Notes: generated from the sequence alone by a model not told the origin. Shown: positions 7,681 to 17,443, counted from the first letter of the stretch. The stretch: 64,000 bases of DNA from an uncultured Bacteroidales bacterium (GCA_937886715.1 CAKZZD010000033.1:1-64000), one strand, 5' to 3'. Translations and numbers: made by a program.

Positions 7681-9567
7681 ATGAAAAAAGTATTATTGAC
7701 TTTGTTGATGGCCGTCGTGTTTTTGCCCATGGCAATGGGACAGACGAAGGCTGACCGCATTTTCGTTACTGAAAACGCTACCGAGTGCGGTGCTTTCACG
7801 TGGATCGATGGCAACACCTATGCAACTGATACTACCGTGATGTACACTTCCGGCGACACGGTTTATGTGCTCAACCTCACCATGCTTCCTGCAGTTGTCG
7901 ACACAACGGCTATGGTTGAAGTAACAGGCGAGTGTGTGTACACCAACCATGGCAAGACCTGGGTGGAAGAGGGCACTTTCTATGACACGCTCCGCACGGT
8001 GCAGAACTGTGACAGTGTGATCAAAATCAATATCACGTTGACCCGTGTCGATGTTACCGACACCCTTACCGTTTCGGCTTGCGACAGCTACACCAGCAGC
8101 TGGGGCGAGACCTACACCACCAGTGGCCAGTATACTCAGACTGAGTCGGTTGGCATCTGCGAACACACGCACATGCTCGACCTCACTGTCAACTATGGCC
8201 TGACCGACACGGCTCTCGTTCAGCTGAACGAGGTTGAGGCCGGCTGCTCATATACTTGGCAGGGTACCACCTATACCGACACGATGGCCCACTACAAGAC
8301 CCTCTACACGGTCAATGGCCATTGCGACAGCCTTGCCGGCATTCGCGTGGTGAGTTTTTCGGGCACCGAGTATGACACCGCCAATGTGGTGAGCTGCGGC
8401 AATGTCAGCTATACCTGGTATGGCCGCACTTTCAATGCTGCCGCCCAGGCCGACACCACCATTGTGGTTGACGGTTGCACCACGCACCATCACCTGAACC
8501 TGACCTACGGCGATGCCTACGACACGATTGTCCGCAGCAGCTGCGCCCAGTATGTCTATACCTACGATTCGCGTACCGGCGCTCCCGGACAGCGTGAGTC
8601 TGCCACTTTCACCGAGTCGGGTATCTATAATGAAGACATGGATGGCCTTGAGCTGGTGTCGCGCCACTGGAGCACGGGTTGCGTCACCCACCACACTCTG
8701 AACCTGACCATCGTGCAGCCCCAGCAGCGCGAGCGCGATTTCGTTCTCGACACCGCTGCTTGCGACAGCTACACCTTCACGGTGGGACGCACTTCGGTCA
8801 CCTTCGACACGGACACCGTCTACACGCTGACCCACTATGCCCATGGCACGAACGGCAACACCAATATCTGCTACGACTCGATCGGAACGCTCAACCTGAC
8901 CATCAAGCACAGCACCATCAACGATACTGTCGTGGTTGCTTGCGACACCTTCTATTGGGACTTCAACGACACCTACTACACTTCTTCCATCGTGGCCCAG
9001 TTGCGTGATTCGATCCTCAATGAGGAGGGCTGCCCGATGATCGGCAAGCTGAATCTGACCATCAACTACACTCCTGAAGTGACCATTGAAGGCGAATGGA
9101 ACCTCCAGCCGGGTGAGAGCACGACCCTCACCGCCGTCACCCCGATGAGCAATGTGCGCTATGCTTGGTATCGTGGCACTTCGACCACTCCTGTCAGCAC
9201 CACCAACACCTTGGCTCTGAACAATGTGAATGAGAATATCGACATTCATCTGGTTTCCACCAGCCAGCAGGGCTGCGTGGCCAACAACTGGTTGACCGTC
9301 ACCTCGAATGTGGGAATCGACGATGTCGACGCCCTCAGCGTCCGTCTCTATCCCAACCCCACCAGCCGTGTGCTCAACGTGGAGAGTGCCGACATGATTG
9401 CCACGGTGGCCGTCTACAATGCCATCGGACAGCAGGTGATGTTGCGTAACGGCGATTCGAACGCCATGCAGCTTGACCTTGGCAACTTGGCCAACGGACA
9501 GTATTCGATTCGTATCATCTCTGTCAACGGCGACGAATCGACCCGTAAATTCGTTGTGTCGAAATAA
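7681..9567 (+). CDS. Secreted repeat protein with T9SS type A sorting domain
   Basis: 628 residues. Signal peptide MKKVLLTLLMAVVFLPMAMGQ. The body is about seven diverged repeats of 60-75 residues, each with a TACDSYTF- or SCGNVSYTWYG-like Cys-Tyr-Trp motif, then a Cys-Asp/His followed by LNLT. An Ig-like stretch (GEWNLQPGESTTL) precedes the C-terminal sorting domain with RLYPNPTSRVLNVES, NAIGQQV and the final KFVVSK. The CTD directs export by the T9SS and surface attachment. Binding target unknown; this repeat type is common in Bacteroidales surface proteins. The apbE ATG overlaps its stop. Confidence 0.88.
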   Translation: MKKVLLTLLMAVVFLPMAMGQTKADRIFVTENATECGAFTWIDGNTYATDTTVMYTSGDTVYVLNLTMLPAVVDTTAMVEVTGECVYTNHGKTWVEEGTFYDTLRTVQNCDSVIKINITLTRVDVTDTLTVSACDSYTSSWGETYTTSGQYTQTESVGICEHTHMLDLTVNYGLTDTALVQLNEVEAGCSYTWQGTTYTDTMAHYKTLYTVNGHCDSLAGIRVVSFSGTEYDTANVVSCGNVSYTWYGRTFNAAAQADTTIVVDGCTTHHHLNLTYGDAYDTIVRSSCAQYVYTYDSRTGAPGQRESATFTESGIYNEDMDGLELVSRHWSTGCVTHHTLNLTIVQPQQRERDFVLDTAACDSYTFTVGRTSVTFDTDTVYTLTHYAHGTNGNTNICYDSIGTLNLTIKHSTINDTVVVACDTFYWDFNDTYYTSSIVAQLRDSILNEEGCPMIGKLNLTINYTPEVTIEGEWNLQPGESTTLTAVTPMSNVRYAWYRGTSTTPVSTTNTLALNNVNENIDIHLVSTSQQGCVANNWLTVTSNVGIDDVDALSVRLYPNPTSRVLNVESADMIATVAVYNAIGQQVMLRNGDSNAMQLDLGNLANGQYSIRIISVNGDESTRKFVVSK

Positions 9568-10610
9568 TGACTTTGTCAGCTAAATATCAAAGCGTTCGGC
9601 ACCTTGGTGCCGGACGCTTTTTGATAGCGATACTTGCCCTTGTTTTATGCGGCGCTTGCCGGCCGGACTCCCGACCGGTGAAGTTGTTTGGTGAAGCCCA
9701 AGGTACATATTATAGTATTCAATATTATGATAGCCGGAACCGTGACCTGCAGCATGAGGTGGACTCGCTGTTGGCGGATTTCGACATGACGGCGTCGCTT
9801 TGGGTTGACAGTTCGCTGCTACGCCGCGTCAACCGCAACGAAACCGACAGCGTGAACGACATCTTCGCCGATATGCTCCGGCAGTCGCTCTATATCAACC
9901 GCTATACCGACGGTGCCTTCGACTGCCGCATAGGACGTGTGGTGCAGGCTTGGGGTTTTTCATTCCGCACCCAAGAAGCTGTCGACAGCGCCTCGTTGAC
10001 GGCCATGTTGGACGCGGCCCGTGGCGAGGTGACCATCGACGGACATCGTGTTGTAAAGCAAAATCCGGCCACGGAATTCGACTTTAATGCCATAGCGCAA
10101 GGCTACACTTCCGACCTGCTGGCCCGCTATTTCGACAGCCTCGGCATTTCGAGCTATCTGATCGATGTTGGCGGCGAGGTGGTGGCTAAAGGACAGAAAG
10201 CCGATGGCAAACCTTGGCGTGTGGGCATTGAACGCCCCGCCGAGGAGAAGTCGGATATGCCTGTGTTGCAGACAGCTATTGAGTTGCGCGACTGTTCGGT
10301 GGTGACCTCGGGTAGCTATCGGAAGTACTATGAGAAGGATGGCGTCCGGTATTCGCACACCATCGATCCGACGACGGGAGCGCCCGTCGGACATTCCTTG
10401 TTGAGTGTGTCGGTGGTGGAAAAAAGCGGCTGGCTGGCCGATGCAATGGCTACGGCGTATATGGTCATGGGCCTCGAAAGGGCAAAGGCCTTTATTGAAA
10501 CCCACCCCGACGGACCAGGCACGCAGTCGGTTTTCTTCATTTACGATGACCATGGCGAGCTGGCCACATACTCTACGCCCGGGTTTCAGAAATTGATTGT
10601 CGAACAATAA
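9567..10610 (+). CDS. apbE: FAD:protein FMN transferase (ApbE), exported lipoprotein-like
   Basis: Attaches FMN covalently to Thr in exported flavoproteins such as NqrB/NqrC or RnfG/RnfD. N-terminal hydrophobic segment ending LCGAC suggests a lipoprotein. Family blocks: GTYYSIQYY, DFNAIAQGYTSDLL (the usual flavin/Mg site region), YLIDVGGEVVAKG, SGSYRKYY and the signature SHTIDPTTGAP. 347 residues, typical. ATG overlaps the stop of the T9SS gene (TAATG). Confidence 0.92.
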   Translation: MTLSAKYQSVRHLGAGRFLIAILALVLCGACRPDSRPVKLFGEAQGTYYSIQYYDSRNRDLQHEVDSLLADFDMTASLWVDSSLLRRVNRNETDSVNDIFADMLRQSLYINRYTDGAFDCRIGRVVQAWGFSFRTQEAVDSASLTAMLDAARGEVTIDGHRVVKQNPATEFDFNAIAQGYTSDLLARYFDSLGISSYLIDVGGEVVAKGQKADGKPWRVGIERPAEEKSDMPVLQTAIELRDCSVVTSGSYRKYYEKDGVRYSHTIDPTTGAPVGHSLLSVSVVEKSGWLADAMATAYMVMGLERAKAFIETHPDGPGTQSVFFIYDDHGELATYSTPGFQKLIVEQ

Positions 10611-10620
10611 GCTTTTGAAT

Positions 10621-11487
10621 ATGAAATCGATGACAGGATATGCCAAAGTGCAGGTGGCGCTTGGCGAGAAGAAATTGAACATAGAAATCAAGACGTTGAA
10701 CAGCAAGCAGCTCGACCTCATCGTCAAATTGCCGGCGCTGATACGCTCGCGTGAGTTGGAGATCCGTGCCATGTTGAACCGTCTGGAACGCGGCAAGGTG
10801 GAGCTGGTGGTGGCCGAGGAGGCCGGCACGAATGCCCCCGTGTTGAACGAGGATCTGTTGGCCGGCCGTATCCGAGCCCTGCAGCAGCTGATGTCCAAAA
10901 TGAATCTTGACATCGACGAATCTCCCATGCTTGGTTCGCTGTTGAACATGACGGACATCTGGAGCACCGGCGCCGATGACCAGCTCAGCGATGAGGAGTG
11001 GGAGCGCTTCTCTGCCGGATTGAAGCAGGCCATCGACCTTACCGACCGTTTCCGTGCCGACGAAGGTGCTGTGCTTGAGAAAGATTTTCACAAGCATGTG
11101 GATTTGATCGAGGAAAAGCTTCGCGAGATACCCCAATATGAGTCCGAACGTATCGACACGGCCAAAGACCGTATTATGCGCTACATGGAAGATGCGGCCG
11201 TGAAGGATGTCGACCGCAACCGCTTTGAACAGGAATTGATCTACTATCTGGAGAAACTCGACATCACCGAGGAGAAAGTCCGTCTGCAGAAGCACATCGA
11301 CTATTTCCGTCAGACGATGTCCGACGAGCAAACCTGCGGCAAGAAGCTCGGCTTTGTGGCACAAGAGATGGGTCGTGAAATCAACACTACCGGATCGAAG
11401 GCCAACCATGTCGAGATTCAGAAGTTGGTAGTGGCGATGAAGGACGAATTGGAAAAGATCAAAGAACAACTCGGAAACGTGCTCTGA
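10621..11487 (+). CDS. yicC: YicC family endoribonuclease
   Basis: Starts MKSMTGYAKVQ, the hallmark N-terminus of YicC proteins; C-terminus has GKKLGFVAQEMGREINTTGSKA, equally diagnostic. E. coli YicC is an endoribonuclease acting on RyhB and other RNAs. ATG 10621 is chosen over an in-frame TTG at 10597 that would lie within apbE. 288 residues, middle region predicted helical/coiled coil. Usually found near gmk; here followed by a lipoprotein. Confidence 0.93.
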   Translation: MKSMTGYAKVQVALGEKKLNIEIKTLNSKQLDLIVKLPALIRSRELEIRAMLNRLERGKVELVVAEEAGTNAPVLNEDLLAGRIRALQQLMSKMNLDIDESPMLGSLLNMTDIWSTGADDQLSDEEWERFSAGLKQAIDLTDRFRADEGAVLEKDFHKHVDLIEEKLREIPQYESERIDTAKDRIMRYMEDAAVKDVDRNRFEQELIYYLEKLDITEEKVRLQKHIDYFRQTMSDEQTCGKKLGFVAQEMGREINTTGSKANHVEIQKLVVAMKDELEKIKEQLGNVL

Positions 11488-11489
11488 TC

Positions 11490-11984
11490 ATGAAACGCCC
11501 GCTTCTGCTATTGCTGTCTGTGTTGATGGTTCTCCTGTCCGGGTGCAGGAGCCATCGCAATGTGCCGTCTGTAGCCCCGCCGGAACCTGAGGTTGTCGCC
11601 CCAACGGCGCCACGCGATTATAGCGTAGTCAATTTCACCGCTTCCGTTGAGGGAGTCCGTGTCAACGGGCAGCTCCGCATTGCCAAGGACAGCCTGGTGT
11701 GGGCCAACGCCACCAAGGTGGTAGAGCTGGGCCGCGCCATGGCCTCGCCCGACTCGGTGTGGGTCAATGCTCCCGTGATGGGCATCTCGTTCGCCGGCAC
11801 CTATGCCGACCTTCAGCGCCAAACGCGCCAGCAGGTCACGTTCGAGGAGATACAGCAAGCCGTCGAGAGCGACGATGCCGAAACGGGTGTCGCCGCGTTG
11901 GCACGCCGCATGGGTGTCAAAATGCAGATCAAAATCACCAAGCGGATGCGGGTCGATCAGCTGTCGTTCCCGTTCCAAAAATAA
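11490..11984 (+). CDS. DUF4292-like outer-envelope lipoprotein
   Basis: 164 residues with lipoprotein signal (LLSVLMVLLSGC). Pattern NFTASVEGVRVNGQLRIAKDSLVW...VVELGRAMASPDSVWV resembles DUF4292 proteins, Bacteroidota relatives of the LolA/LolB fold that may handle lipoproteins or lipids, but it is shorter than most. Two bases after the yicC stop, so co-transcribed. Confidence 0.6.
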   Translation: MKRPLLLLLSVLMVLLSGCRSHRNVPSVAPPEPEVVAPTAPRDYSVVNFTASVEGVRVNGQLRIAKDSLVWANATKVVELGRAMASPDSVWVNAPVMGISFAGTYADLQRQTRQQVTFEEIQQAVESDDAETGVAALARRMGVKMQIKITKRMRVDQLSFPFQK

Positions 11985-11997
11985 ATACATCAGCGTT

Positions 11998-12735
11998 ATG
12001 AAAAAATTGATTCTTATCCTTTTGGCGGCTCTTCCCTTTGCTGTGCATGCGCAGAACCACCAGTATATCGTTGACACGGCCACCGAGCTTGTCGATGGCT
12101 ATCTGCGGATGATGAACCACCGCTATCTGCCCGAGGACAGCCTCGTCGTCATCGACACGCGCGTCACCATTGTGGGCACCGCCGACACCTTCGTCATGAA
12201 GCGCTGGTATGCTCAGCAGCAAAACCATCGTGTCGAAGTGTGGCACCAGGGCGAGTTGCAAACGGCTTTCTACGGCAATGGATTGGACCATTTCCGCCGG
12301 TATGTCCGCGACGGCCGTTATTGGGAAGACGTCGGGCCCGCATTGATGTACAGGATGCTCGGCGGCTACGACTTCCGTGGCCCCCTGTTCAATTGGCGCA
12401 CCGAAAATCTCAACCTGGAGTATCTGGGCCGCGCCAAGACCGAGGACGGCCATAGCCTTCGTGTGGTGAAAGTCACCGGCCACAACAACTTTATGCGCTA
12501 CTACATGTTTGAGGAATCGGGACTCTTGACGCTCTTCCTCGAGTCCGACACCGTTGGCACCAACCCTATCCGGTCGGCCAATCATGTCGACTGGAAGTGC
12601 TTCCATGAATATCTTCCTGTGAGTCATTATCTTTTCCCCGTCCAGGAAAGCTTTCTCCGCGACGGGACGTTGACCGTGCTTGAGAGCACCGTGCATTTTG
12701 AGCCACTCGACCTGACACCTTTCAACCAAGACTGA
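11998..12735 (+). CDS. Exported protein of unknown function
   Basis: 245 residues beginning MKKLILILLAALPFAVHAQ, a clean signal peptide; start at 11998 rather than the longer upstream frame. Sequence between (DGYLRMMNHRYLPEDSL..., VTGHNNFMRYYMFEESGLL, HEYLPVSHYLFPV) resembles Bacteroidota outer-membrane lipoprotein-sorting/LolA-like beta proteins, but I cannot assign it. Stop overlaps the tadA start (TGATG), so the 11.5-13.2 kb genes form one operon. Confidence 0.65.
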   Translation: MKKLILILLAALPFAVHAQNHQYIVDTATELVDGYLRMMNHRYLPEDSLVVIDTRVTIVGTADTFVMKRWYAQQQNHRVEVWHQGELQTAFYGNGLDHFRRYVRDGRYWEDVGPALMYRMLGGYDFRGPLFNWRTENLNLEYLGRAKTEDGHSLRVVKVTGHNNFMRYYMFEESGLLTLFLESDTVGTNPIRSANHVDWKCFHEYLPVSHYLFPVQESFLRDGTLTVLESTVHFEPLDLTPFNQD

Positions 12736-13181
12736 TGAGCATCTTCGACGACCCTGACATCTACTACATGCGCGAGGCGCTTCGCGAAGCCCGTCTGGCC
12801 TTCGACGAGGGTGAGATACCTGTCGGCGCCGTCGTTGTCGCCGGCGACACCATCATCGCCCGCACCCACAACCAGACCGAGCGCCTGCACGATGTCACCG
12901 CCCATGCCGAGATGCTGGCTTTCACGGCGGCTGCCGATTACCTGGGCGGAAAGTATCTCACGGGGTGTACGCTCTATGTGACCCTCGAGCCCTGCCCCAT
13001 GTGCGCAGGCGCTGCCGGATGGACCCAGCTGCAGCGCATCGTCTACGGCGCCTCCGACCCCAAACGCGGCTTTGAGCGCCTTGGCCACGACATGCTGCAT
13101 CCACGCACCGAGGTGTGTTCCGGCATCCTCGCCGACGAATGCGAAAACCTGATGAAGGATTTCTTCAAACAACGACGATAA
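12735..13181 (+). CDS. tadA: tRNA-specific adenosine deaminase TadA / nucleoside deaminase
   Basis: Converts A34 to inosine in tRNA-Arg. Zinc site: HAEMLAF (catalytic HAE, about residue 56) and LEPCPMCAGA (PCxxC). 148 residues. C-terminal helix ENLMKDFFKQRR fits TadA. ATG overlaps preceding stop. A guanine/cytosine deaminase of the same fold is the less likely alternative. Confidence 0.88.
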   Translation: MSIFDDPDIYYMREALREARLAFDEGEIPVGAVVVAGDTIIARTHNQTERLHDVTAHAEMLAFTAAADYLGGKYLTGCTLYVTLEPCPMCAGAAGWTQLQRIVYGASDPKRGFERLGHDMLHPRTEVCSGILADECENLMKDFFKQRR

Positions 13182-13201
13182 TAAATCAAACATTCACCGA
13201 T

Positions 13202-14092
13202 ATGAAACCTACACTTCTTGTTCTTGCTGCCGGAATGGGCAGCCGCTATGGTGGCCTGAAGCAAATGGACGGCCTCGGCCCCAACGGCGAAATCATCATG
13301 GACTATAGCGTCAACGACGCCATCCGCGCCGGATTCGGCAAGGTGGTCTTTGTCATCCGCCATTCGTTTGAGGAGGCTTTCCGCAACCATATCAACGCCG
13401 ACCACTTCGGCAACCGCATTGATGTGGAATATGTCTTCCAGGAACTCGACGATCTGCCCGCCGGATTCTCCGTCCCCGAAGGCCGCGAAAAACCCTGGGG
13501 CACCAACCATGCCATCCTCATGGCCAAGGATGTCATCCACGAGCCCTTTGCCATCATCAACGCCGACGATTTCTATGGCCGCGACGCCTTCGTGGTGATG
13601 GGCGACCATCTCCGTACGCTTGACGGCGTCGAGGGACGCTACTGCATGGTAGGCTATCGTCTGGAAAACACCCTCAGCGAAAACGGCACCGTCAGCCGTG
13701 GCGTCTGCGAAACCGACGACAAGGGCTTCCTGGTCGGCATGACCGAGCGCACCGCCATCGCCCGCACCCCCGACGGCATCGCCTACAAGGATGCCGACGG
13801 CTCGATGCACCCCCTCGCGGCCGATGCCACCGTTTCGATGAACCTCTTCGGCTTCACCCCCGACTATTTCGCCAAGAGCGAGCGCCTGTTCGTTGACTTC
13901 CTTCGCGAACACGGCAACGAGATGAAGTCGGAATACTACATTCCGTTTGCTGTCAACACCTTCATCCACAATGGCGAAGCCACCATGCAGGTGCTGAAGA
14001 CCACTGCCCAGTGGTTCGGCGTCACCTACAAGGAGGACCGCCCCATGGTTGTCGAGCGCCTGCGCCGCTTGCACGACGAGGGTGTCTATTGA
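13202..14092 (+). CDS. Sugar-nucleotide (NDP-sugar) nucleotidyltransferase
   Basis: 296 residues, GT-A fold. N-terminal LVLAAGMGSRYGGLKQMDG is the nucleotide-binding signature of NDP-sugar pyrophosphorylases; INADDFYG carries the metal-binding Asp. Length and later motifs match a Bacteroidota family annotated as nucleotidyltransferase of unknown sugar, different from RmlA/GalU. Start at ATG 13202 (21 nt after tadA). Its stop overlaps the convergent methyltransferase by seven bases. Confidence 0.82.
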   Translation: MKPTLLVLAAGMGSRYGGLKQMDGLGPNGEIIMDYSVNDAIRAGFGKVVFVIRHSFEEAFRNHINADHFGNRIDVEYVFQELDDLPAGFSVPEGREKPWGTNHAILMAKDVIHEPFAIINADDFYGRDAFVVMGDHLRTLDGVEGRYCMVGYRLENTLSENGTVSRGVCETDDKGFLVGMTERTAIARTPDGIAYKDADGSMHPLAADATVSMNLFGFTPDYFAKSERLFVDFLREHGNEMKSEYYIPFAVNTFIHNGEATMQVLKTTAQWFGVTYKEDRPMVVERLRRLHDEGVY

Positions 14093-15279
14093 TTCTGTGC
14101 TTGTGTCACCTGGCGGGCCACCAGGCCCGTCTTTTTCCCTGCTATCGTGGTGGCGATGATGAACACATCGCCACCTTCTTTTATCTTCAGCTGCCGCTGC
14201 AGAGTGGCCGCGTCGACGGGATAGTTCCGGACCACCACATGGGCCCTCATCCCGGGTATCGACGCGCGCAGGTGCTTCGTGCTGAGGTTCGTCGTGCCAG
14301 CCACCTCAAACACCCGTCCGGGGAACCCCTCCACCATCGTGTCGGATGTGTAGAGGTGCGTGTTGCGGTCCAGCTTTGCCAGACCATAGCGGTTGCCCAG
14401 CAGGGCGTGGCATCCGGCCTTCATCAGGGCCGCATTGGGCTCATACAGATAGCGGCCGATGCCGTCGGCAAACCTGGGTTCGGCCATGCGCTCCTCGCTG
14501 GGCAGGAACCTCTCGGCCACATTGCCCTCGGGACGTATGTCCACCGCCGTCACGCGGCATTCGCCCTCTCCCTCTCCGCACACGAACAGCACCTCCTTGC
14601 ACTCGCCCTTCACCGCCACCACGTGCACCTCGCGCACCCTCTCCAGCTGGCGGCATGCCTCGCGGATGTCGATCATCGGCGACGCTTTCACCATCAGCCG
14701 CCTGCAGCGCGAATACAGTGTCCCCAGGTGCTCCCTCAACGGCGGCTGGCAATCCTCGAACGCCACCACCCTGCGACCCTGCCCGTCGCGGCGGGCGGGA
14801 TCGATGAATATCAGGTCCAGCCTCTCCTGTCGGGCTATCCATTCCATCGAATCGCCGCTGTGCACCGTCACATTCTCCTGCCCGAGTGTGGCAAAGTTGT
14901 CCCGTGCCAGCGCCGCCAGTGCCTCGTCGCGTTCCACATAGTCGAACCGCTCCGTCTGGCGTGACAGAAACAGGCTGTCCACACCCATGCCCCCCGTCAG
15001 GTCGGCGCCGTGGCCGATGGCTCCGGCCAGGGTGGCCTTGTAGCGGGCTGTGGCCTCCGACGAACTCTGTTCGCGGTTGAGCCGGGGAGGGTACATATAA
15101 TGCGGCACCTCGGCCAGGGTAGGCCATTTGGTTCTTGCCGTCTGCCATCCTTCGACCTGTTGCGCCGCCAGTTTGCTGTCGATGCCGTCGTGGCGCTGCA
15201 TGGCCAGCTTGGCCGCGTCGTCGTTGCGGTGCTGCCAGGCAAAGTCGAGTGTGGCGATGTCGGCCATGCTATCGTGCAC
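14086..15279 (-). CDS. SAM-dependent methyltransferase with THUMP-like C-terminal domain (PG_1098 type)
   Basis: 397 residues. Class I methyltransferase core with SAM loop DLTGGMGVDSLFLS (about 93-106), FDYVERDEALAALA acidic loop, and FIDPARRDGQGRR where DPAR replaces NPPY. The C-terminal 150 residues (LGNRYGLAKLDRNTHLYTS, HVVVRNYPV) resemble the THUMP-like domain of Bacteroidota proteins. An RNA substrate is inferred only. Overlaps 11 bases with the upstream TPR gene, an operon. Confidence 0.8.
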   Translation of the reverse strand: MHDSMADIATLDFAWQHRNDDAAKLAMQRHDGIDSKLAAQQVEGWQTARTKWPTLAEVPHYMYPPRLNREQSSSEATARYKATLAGAIGHGADLTGGMGVDSLFLSRQTERFDYVERDEALAALARDNFATLGQENVTVHSGDSMEWIARQERLDLIFIDPARRDGQGRRVVAFEDCQPPLREHLGTLYSRCRRLMVKASPMIDIREACRQLERVREVHVVAVKGECKEVLFVCGEGEGECRVTAVDIRPEGNVAERFLPSEERMAEPRFADGIGRYLYEPNAALMKAGCHALLGNRYGLAKLDRNTHLYTSDTMVEGFPGRVFEVAGTTNLSTKHLRASIPGMRAHVVVRNYPVDAATLQRQLKIKEGGDVFIIATTIAGKKTGLVARQVTQAQNQ

Positions 15280-16924
15280 TTTGGATCACCTGCAGGTGGT
15301 TGCGCAATGTGGTGCTGTTGGGGTCCAGCCTCACGGCGCGCTGCATATATTCCAGCGCTTCGGCATCGCGGCCCTGCAGATGCAGTATCCAGGCATAGGT
15401 GTCGAGGCTGTTGGCGTTGTCGGGCTCGGCCTCGATGGTGCGGCGCGACATCTGTTCGGCCTTGTCGAGATGCATGTTGCGCTCGGCCAGATAATAGGCA
15501 TAATTGTTCAGCGTCATCCACGAATCGGGCTCCACCTTGAGCGAATTCTCGAAAGCCTGCCAGCAGCGGTCGTACTGGCCGGTGCGGTAGTAGGCCTCGG
15601 CCATCATCCGGTAGGTCTCGGCCTCAAGGTAGTGCTGCTTGTTGAACCCCCACTTTTCGGCGGCCTCAAAATGCTCCAGCGCCTCCTTGTAGCGGTCGTG
15701 CTGCAATGCGTTCATGCCCTGGATGAAATGGGGCAGCGTGTGGAGCGGAAACAGCTTTTCGGCGCGCCGGGCATAACCCACCATGTCGGCCTCGCGGCTG
15801 CTGTCCTCGCTCAGGCATATCAGCAGGGCCTCCCACAGGGCATAGTTGCTGCTGTCCTTGCGCAGCACCGTCTCAAGCCACGGCGTGGCCTCGCGGTATT
15901 TTTGCTGGCGCATCAGCGCGTCGCCATAGAGGGCGGCAAACTGGGAACTGTCCTCGCAGCCGGCCATGGCCATGTCCAGCAGCCGGAACGTGGTGGCGCT
16001 GCGGGTGCTGTAGAACTCCTCGGTGGTGTAGAACGAGCCCAGCAGGCGCAATTTCGTCTGGCTGTCGAGTTTCGGATTGGCAAAGGCCTTCAGCATCTCG
16101 GCATCCGCCATCTCCGGCTGTCCGGTCTGCTTGTAGTATTCGGCCAGCTGGATGTGGATATATTCGTCGTCGGGATCGGCCTCGACAATGCGGTCGTAGT
16201 ATTCCTTGGCCTTCGCATAGCGCTGCTGCTTCATGTTGAGCTCGGCCAGGATGGCGTTGTAGCGCTTGTCGCCGGGCATCGAGGCCGCCAGCGCCTCAAT
16301 CTCGCGCATGGCCTTGTCGGGCTTGCCGGCCGCCTCCCACAGCCTCTGCTTCTGCAGCGAGATGGGCTCGGTGACCCCTATCTTCTTCTCCACGCGGTTC
16401 AGCGCCTCCACAGCCGCCGTCAGATTCCCCGCGGCGATATAGGCATTCGACAGCTCGTAGTAGTAGTCCAGATTCTCGGGCTGAAGCTTCACCAGCTTCT
16501 CATACACCATCGCCATCTCCTTGCCTTCGCCGCGCAGCTCGTGCGCCTTCGCCTTCTCCAGATGATACCACACGTTGTCGGGATTCAGGGCCACGGCCCG
16601 GTTGGCGCATGCCAGCGCGCTGTCGGTCCAGCCGCGCTGCAGCAGCAGGGCCCCCATCTCGTACCACGCGGCGGCACACTGCGGCTTGTCGGCCACAATC
16701 TTGCCGTAGGCATTCAGCGCCTCGTCGGTGCGGCCGCTCTCCTGGAGGCTCACGGCGTTGATCAGCCGCGAGTCGAGCTCGAGCTGCTCCTGTGTCACTT
16801 CGCGTATCGGTTCGCGCTGGAAGCGGCTGTCGCCGGCGGCAGCCTGCTTGTTGCCGCCGCACGATGCGGCTGCGACGGAGATGATAATTATTAATGTTAC
16901 TAATTTATATATTCGTGTACGCAT
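15269..16924 (-). CDS. TPR-repeat lipoprotein
   Basis: About 551 residues. N-terminus MRTRIYKLVTLIIIISVAAASC ends in a lipobox-like Cys followed by GGNK, so outer-envelope anchoring is likely; in-frame starts at 16930 and 16948 are alternatives. At least ten TPR-like helical pairs follow (for example ALNAYGKIVADKPQCAAAWY, ALACANRAVALNPDNVWYH, ALEYMQRAVRLDPNS). Acts presumably as an assembly scaffold; partner unknown. Followed by the overlapping THUMP methyltransferase. Confidence 0.8.
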   Translation of the reverse strand: MRTRIYKLVTLIIIISVAAASCGGNKQAAAGDSRFQREPIREVTQEQLELDSRLINAVSLQESGRTDEALNAYGKIVADKPQCAAAWYEMGALLLQRGWTDSALACANRAVALNPDNVWYHLEKAKAHELRGEGKEMAMVYEKLVKLQPENLDYYYELSNAYIAAGNLTAAVEALNRVEKKIGVTEPISLQKQRLWEAAGKPDKAMREIEALAASMPGDKRYNAILAELNMKQQRYAKAKEYYDRIVEADPDDEYIHIQLAEYYKQTGQPEMADAEMLKAFANPKLDSQTKLRLLGSFYTTEEFYSTRSATTFRLLDMAMAGCEDSSQFAALYGDALMRQQKYREATPWLETVLRKDSSNYALWEALLICLSEDSSREADMVGYARRAEKLFPLHTLPHFIQGMNALQHDRYKEALEHFEAAEKWGFNKQHYLEAETYRMMAEAYYRTGQYDRCWQAFENSLKVEPDSWMTLNNYAYYLAERNMHLDKAEQMSRRTIEAEPDNANSLDTYAWILHLQGRDAEALEYMQRAVRLDPNSTTLRNHLQVIQSAR

Positions 16925-17034
16925 ATACATTAATAAATTGGAAGTCATGTTCGGAATCCATGTCCCAATAATAACTCATTTTGGGTGCTTTTATTGTGTT
17001 TTTGCAACTTGCTGTTTGCCAGAGCCTTCTCCTA

Positions 17035-17163
17035 AGCCCCTCCAACCCCCCTCCAACCCCCCTCCTGCTGTGGTGCGAAAAAGTATGGAGTGGGGGTGGA
17101 GGGGGGTTGGAGGGGGGTTGGAGGGGCTCGGGATTGACTGCTGTGAACCAGGCAGTTGCGCGA
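17035..17163 (+). repeat. Intergenic long-hairpin repeat, copy B
   Basis: Perfect 31-bp inverted repeat: 17035-17065 (C-rich, CCTCCAACCCC units) with 17098-17128 (GGGGTTGGAGG units), loop 32 bases. The tail GGCAGTTGCGCGA starts at 17151, exactly 25 bases after the arm's GAGGGG. Lies between the divergent TPR and T9SS genes in a gap of about 500 bases that holds no gene. Confidence 0.85.
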
Positions 17164-17323
17164 CACGCAGTTCAGCGCTTCCGCAAGGGCTGGAATCGGC
17201 AGGCCAGGGCGGAGGCGCGACGGGGCCGGAGGCGCCAGGCGGGCGGGCGGACTGGGAATCGGGCGAGGGCTGAAAAAGTATCATAAAAAATCAAAAAAAT
17301 ATTGCGGTATGAGAAAAAATGCC

Positions 17324-17331
17324 TATATTTG
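17324..17331 (+). promoter_or_regulatory. -7 box upstream of 901-residue T9SS protein
   Basis: TATATTTG followed by CAT, giving a leader of about 110 nt to the ATG at 17444. No clear -33 element. Confidence 0.55.
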
Positions 17332-17443
17332 CATTTGAAATATGAATAGACCGGATGCCCATTTATGGTTGGAATATACTGTGAGTGAGTCTCTTGTGAT
17401 AAATTGAACAGAAAATAGTATTAATCATCAAATTCACACAACA

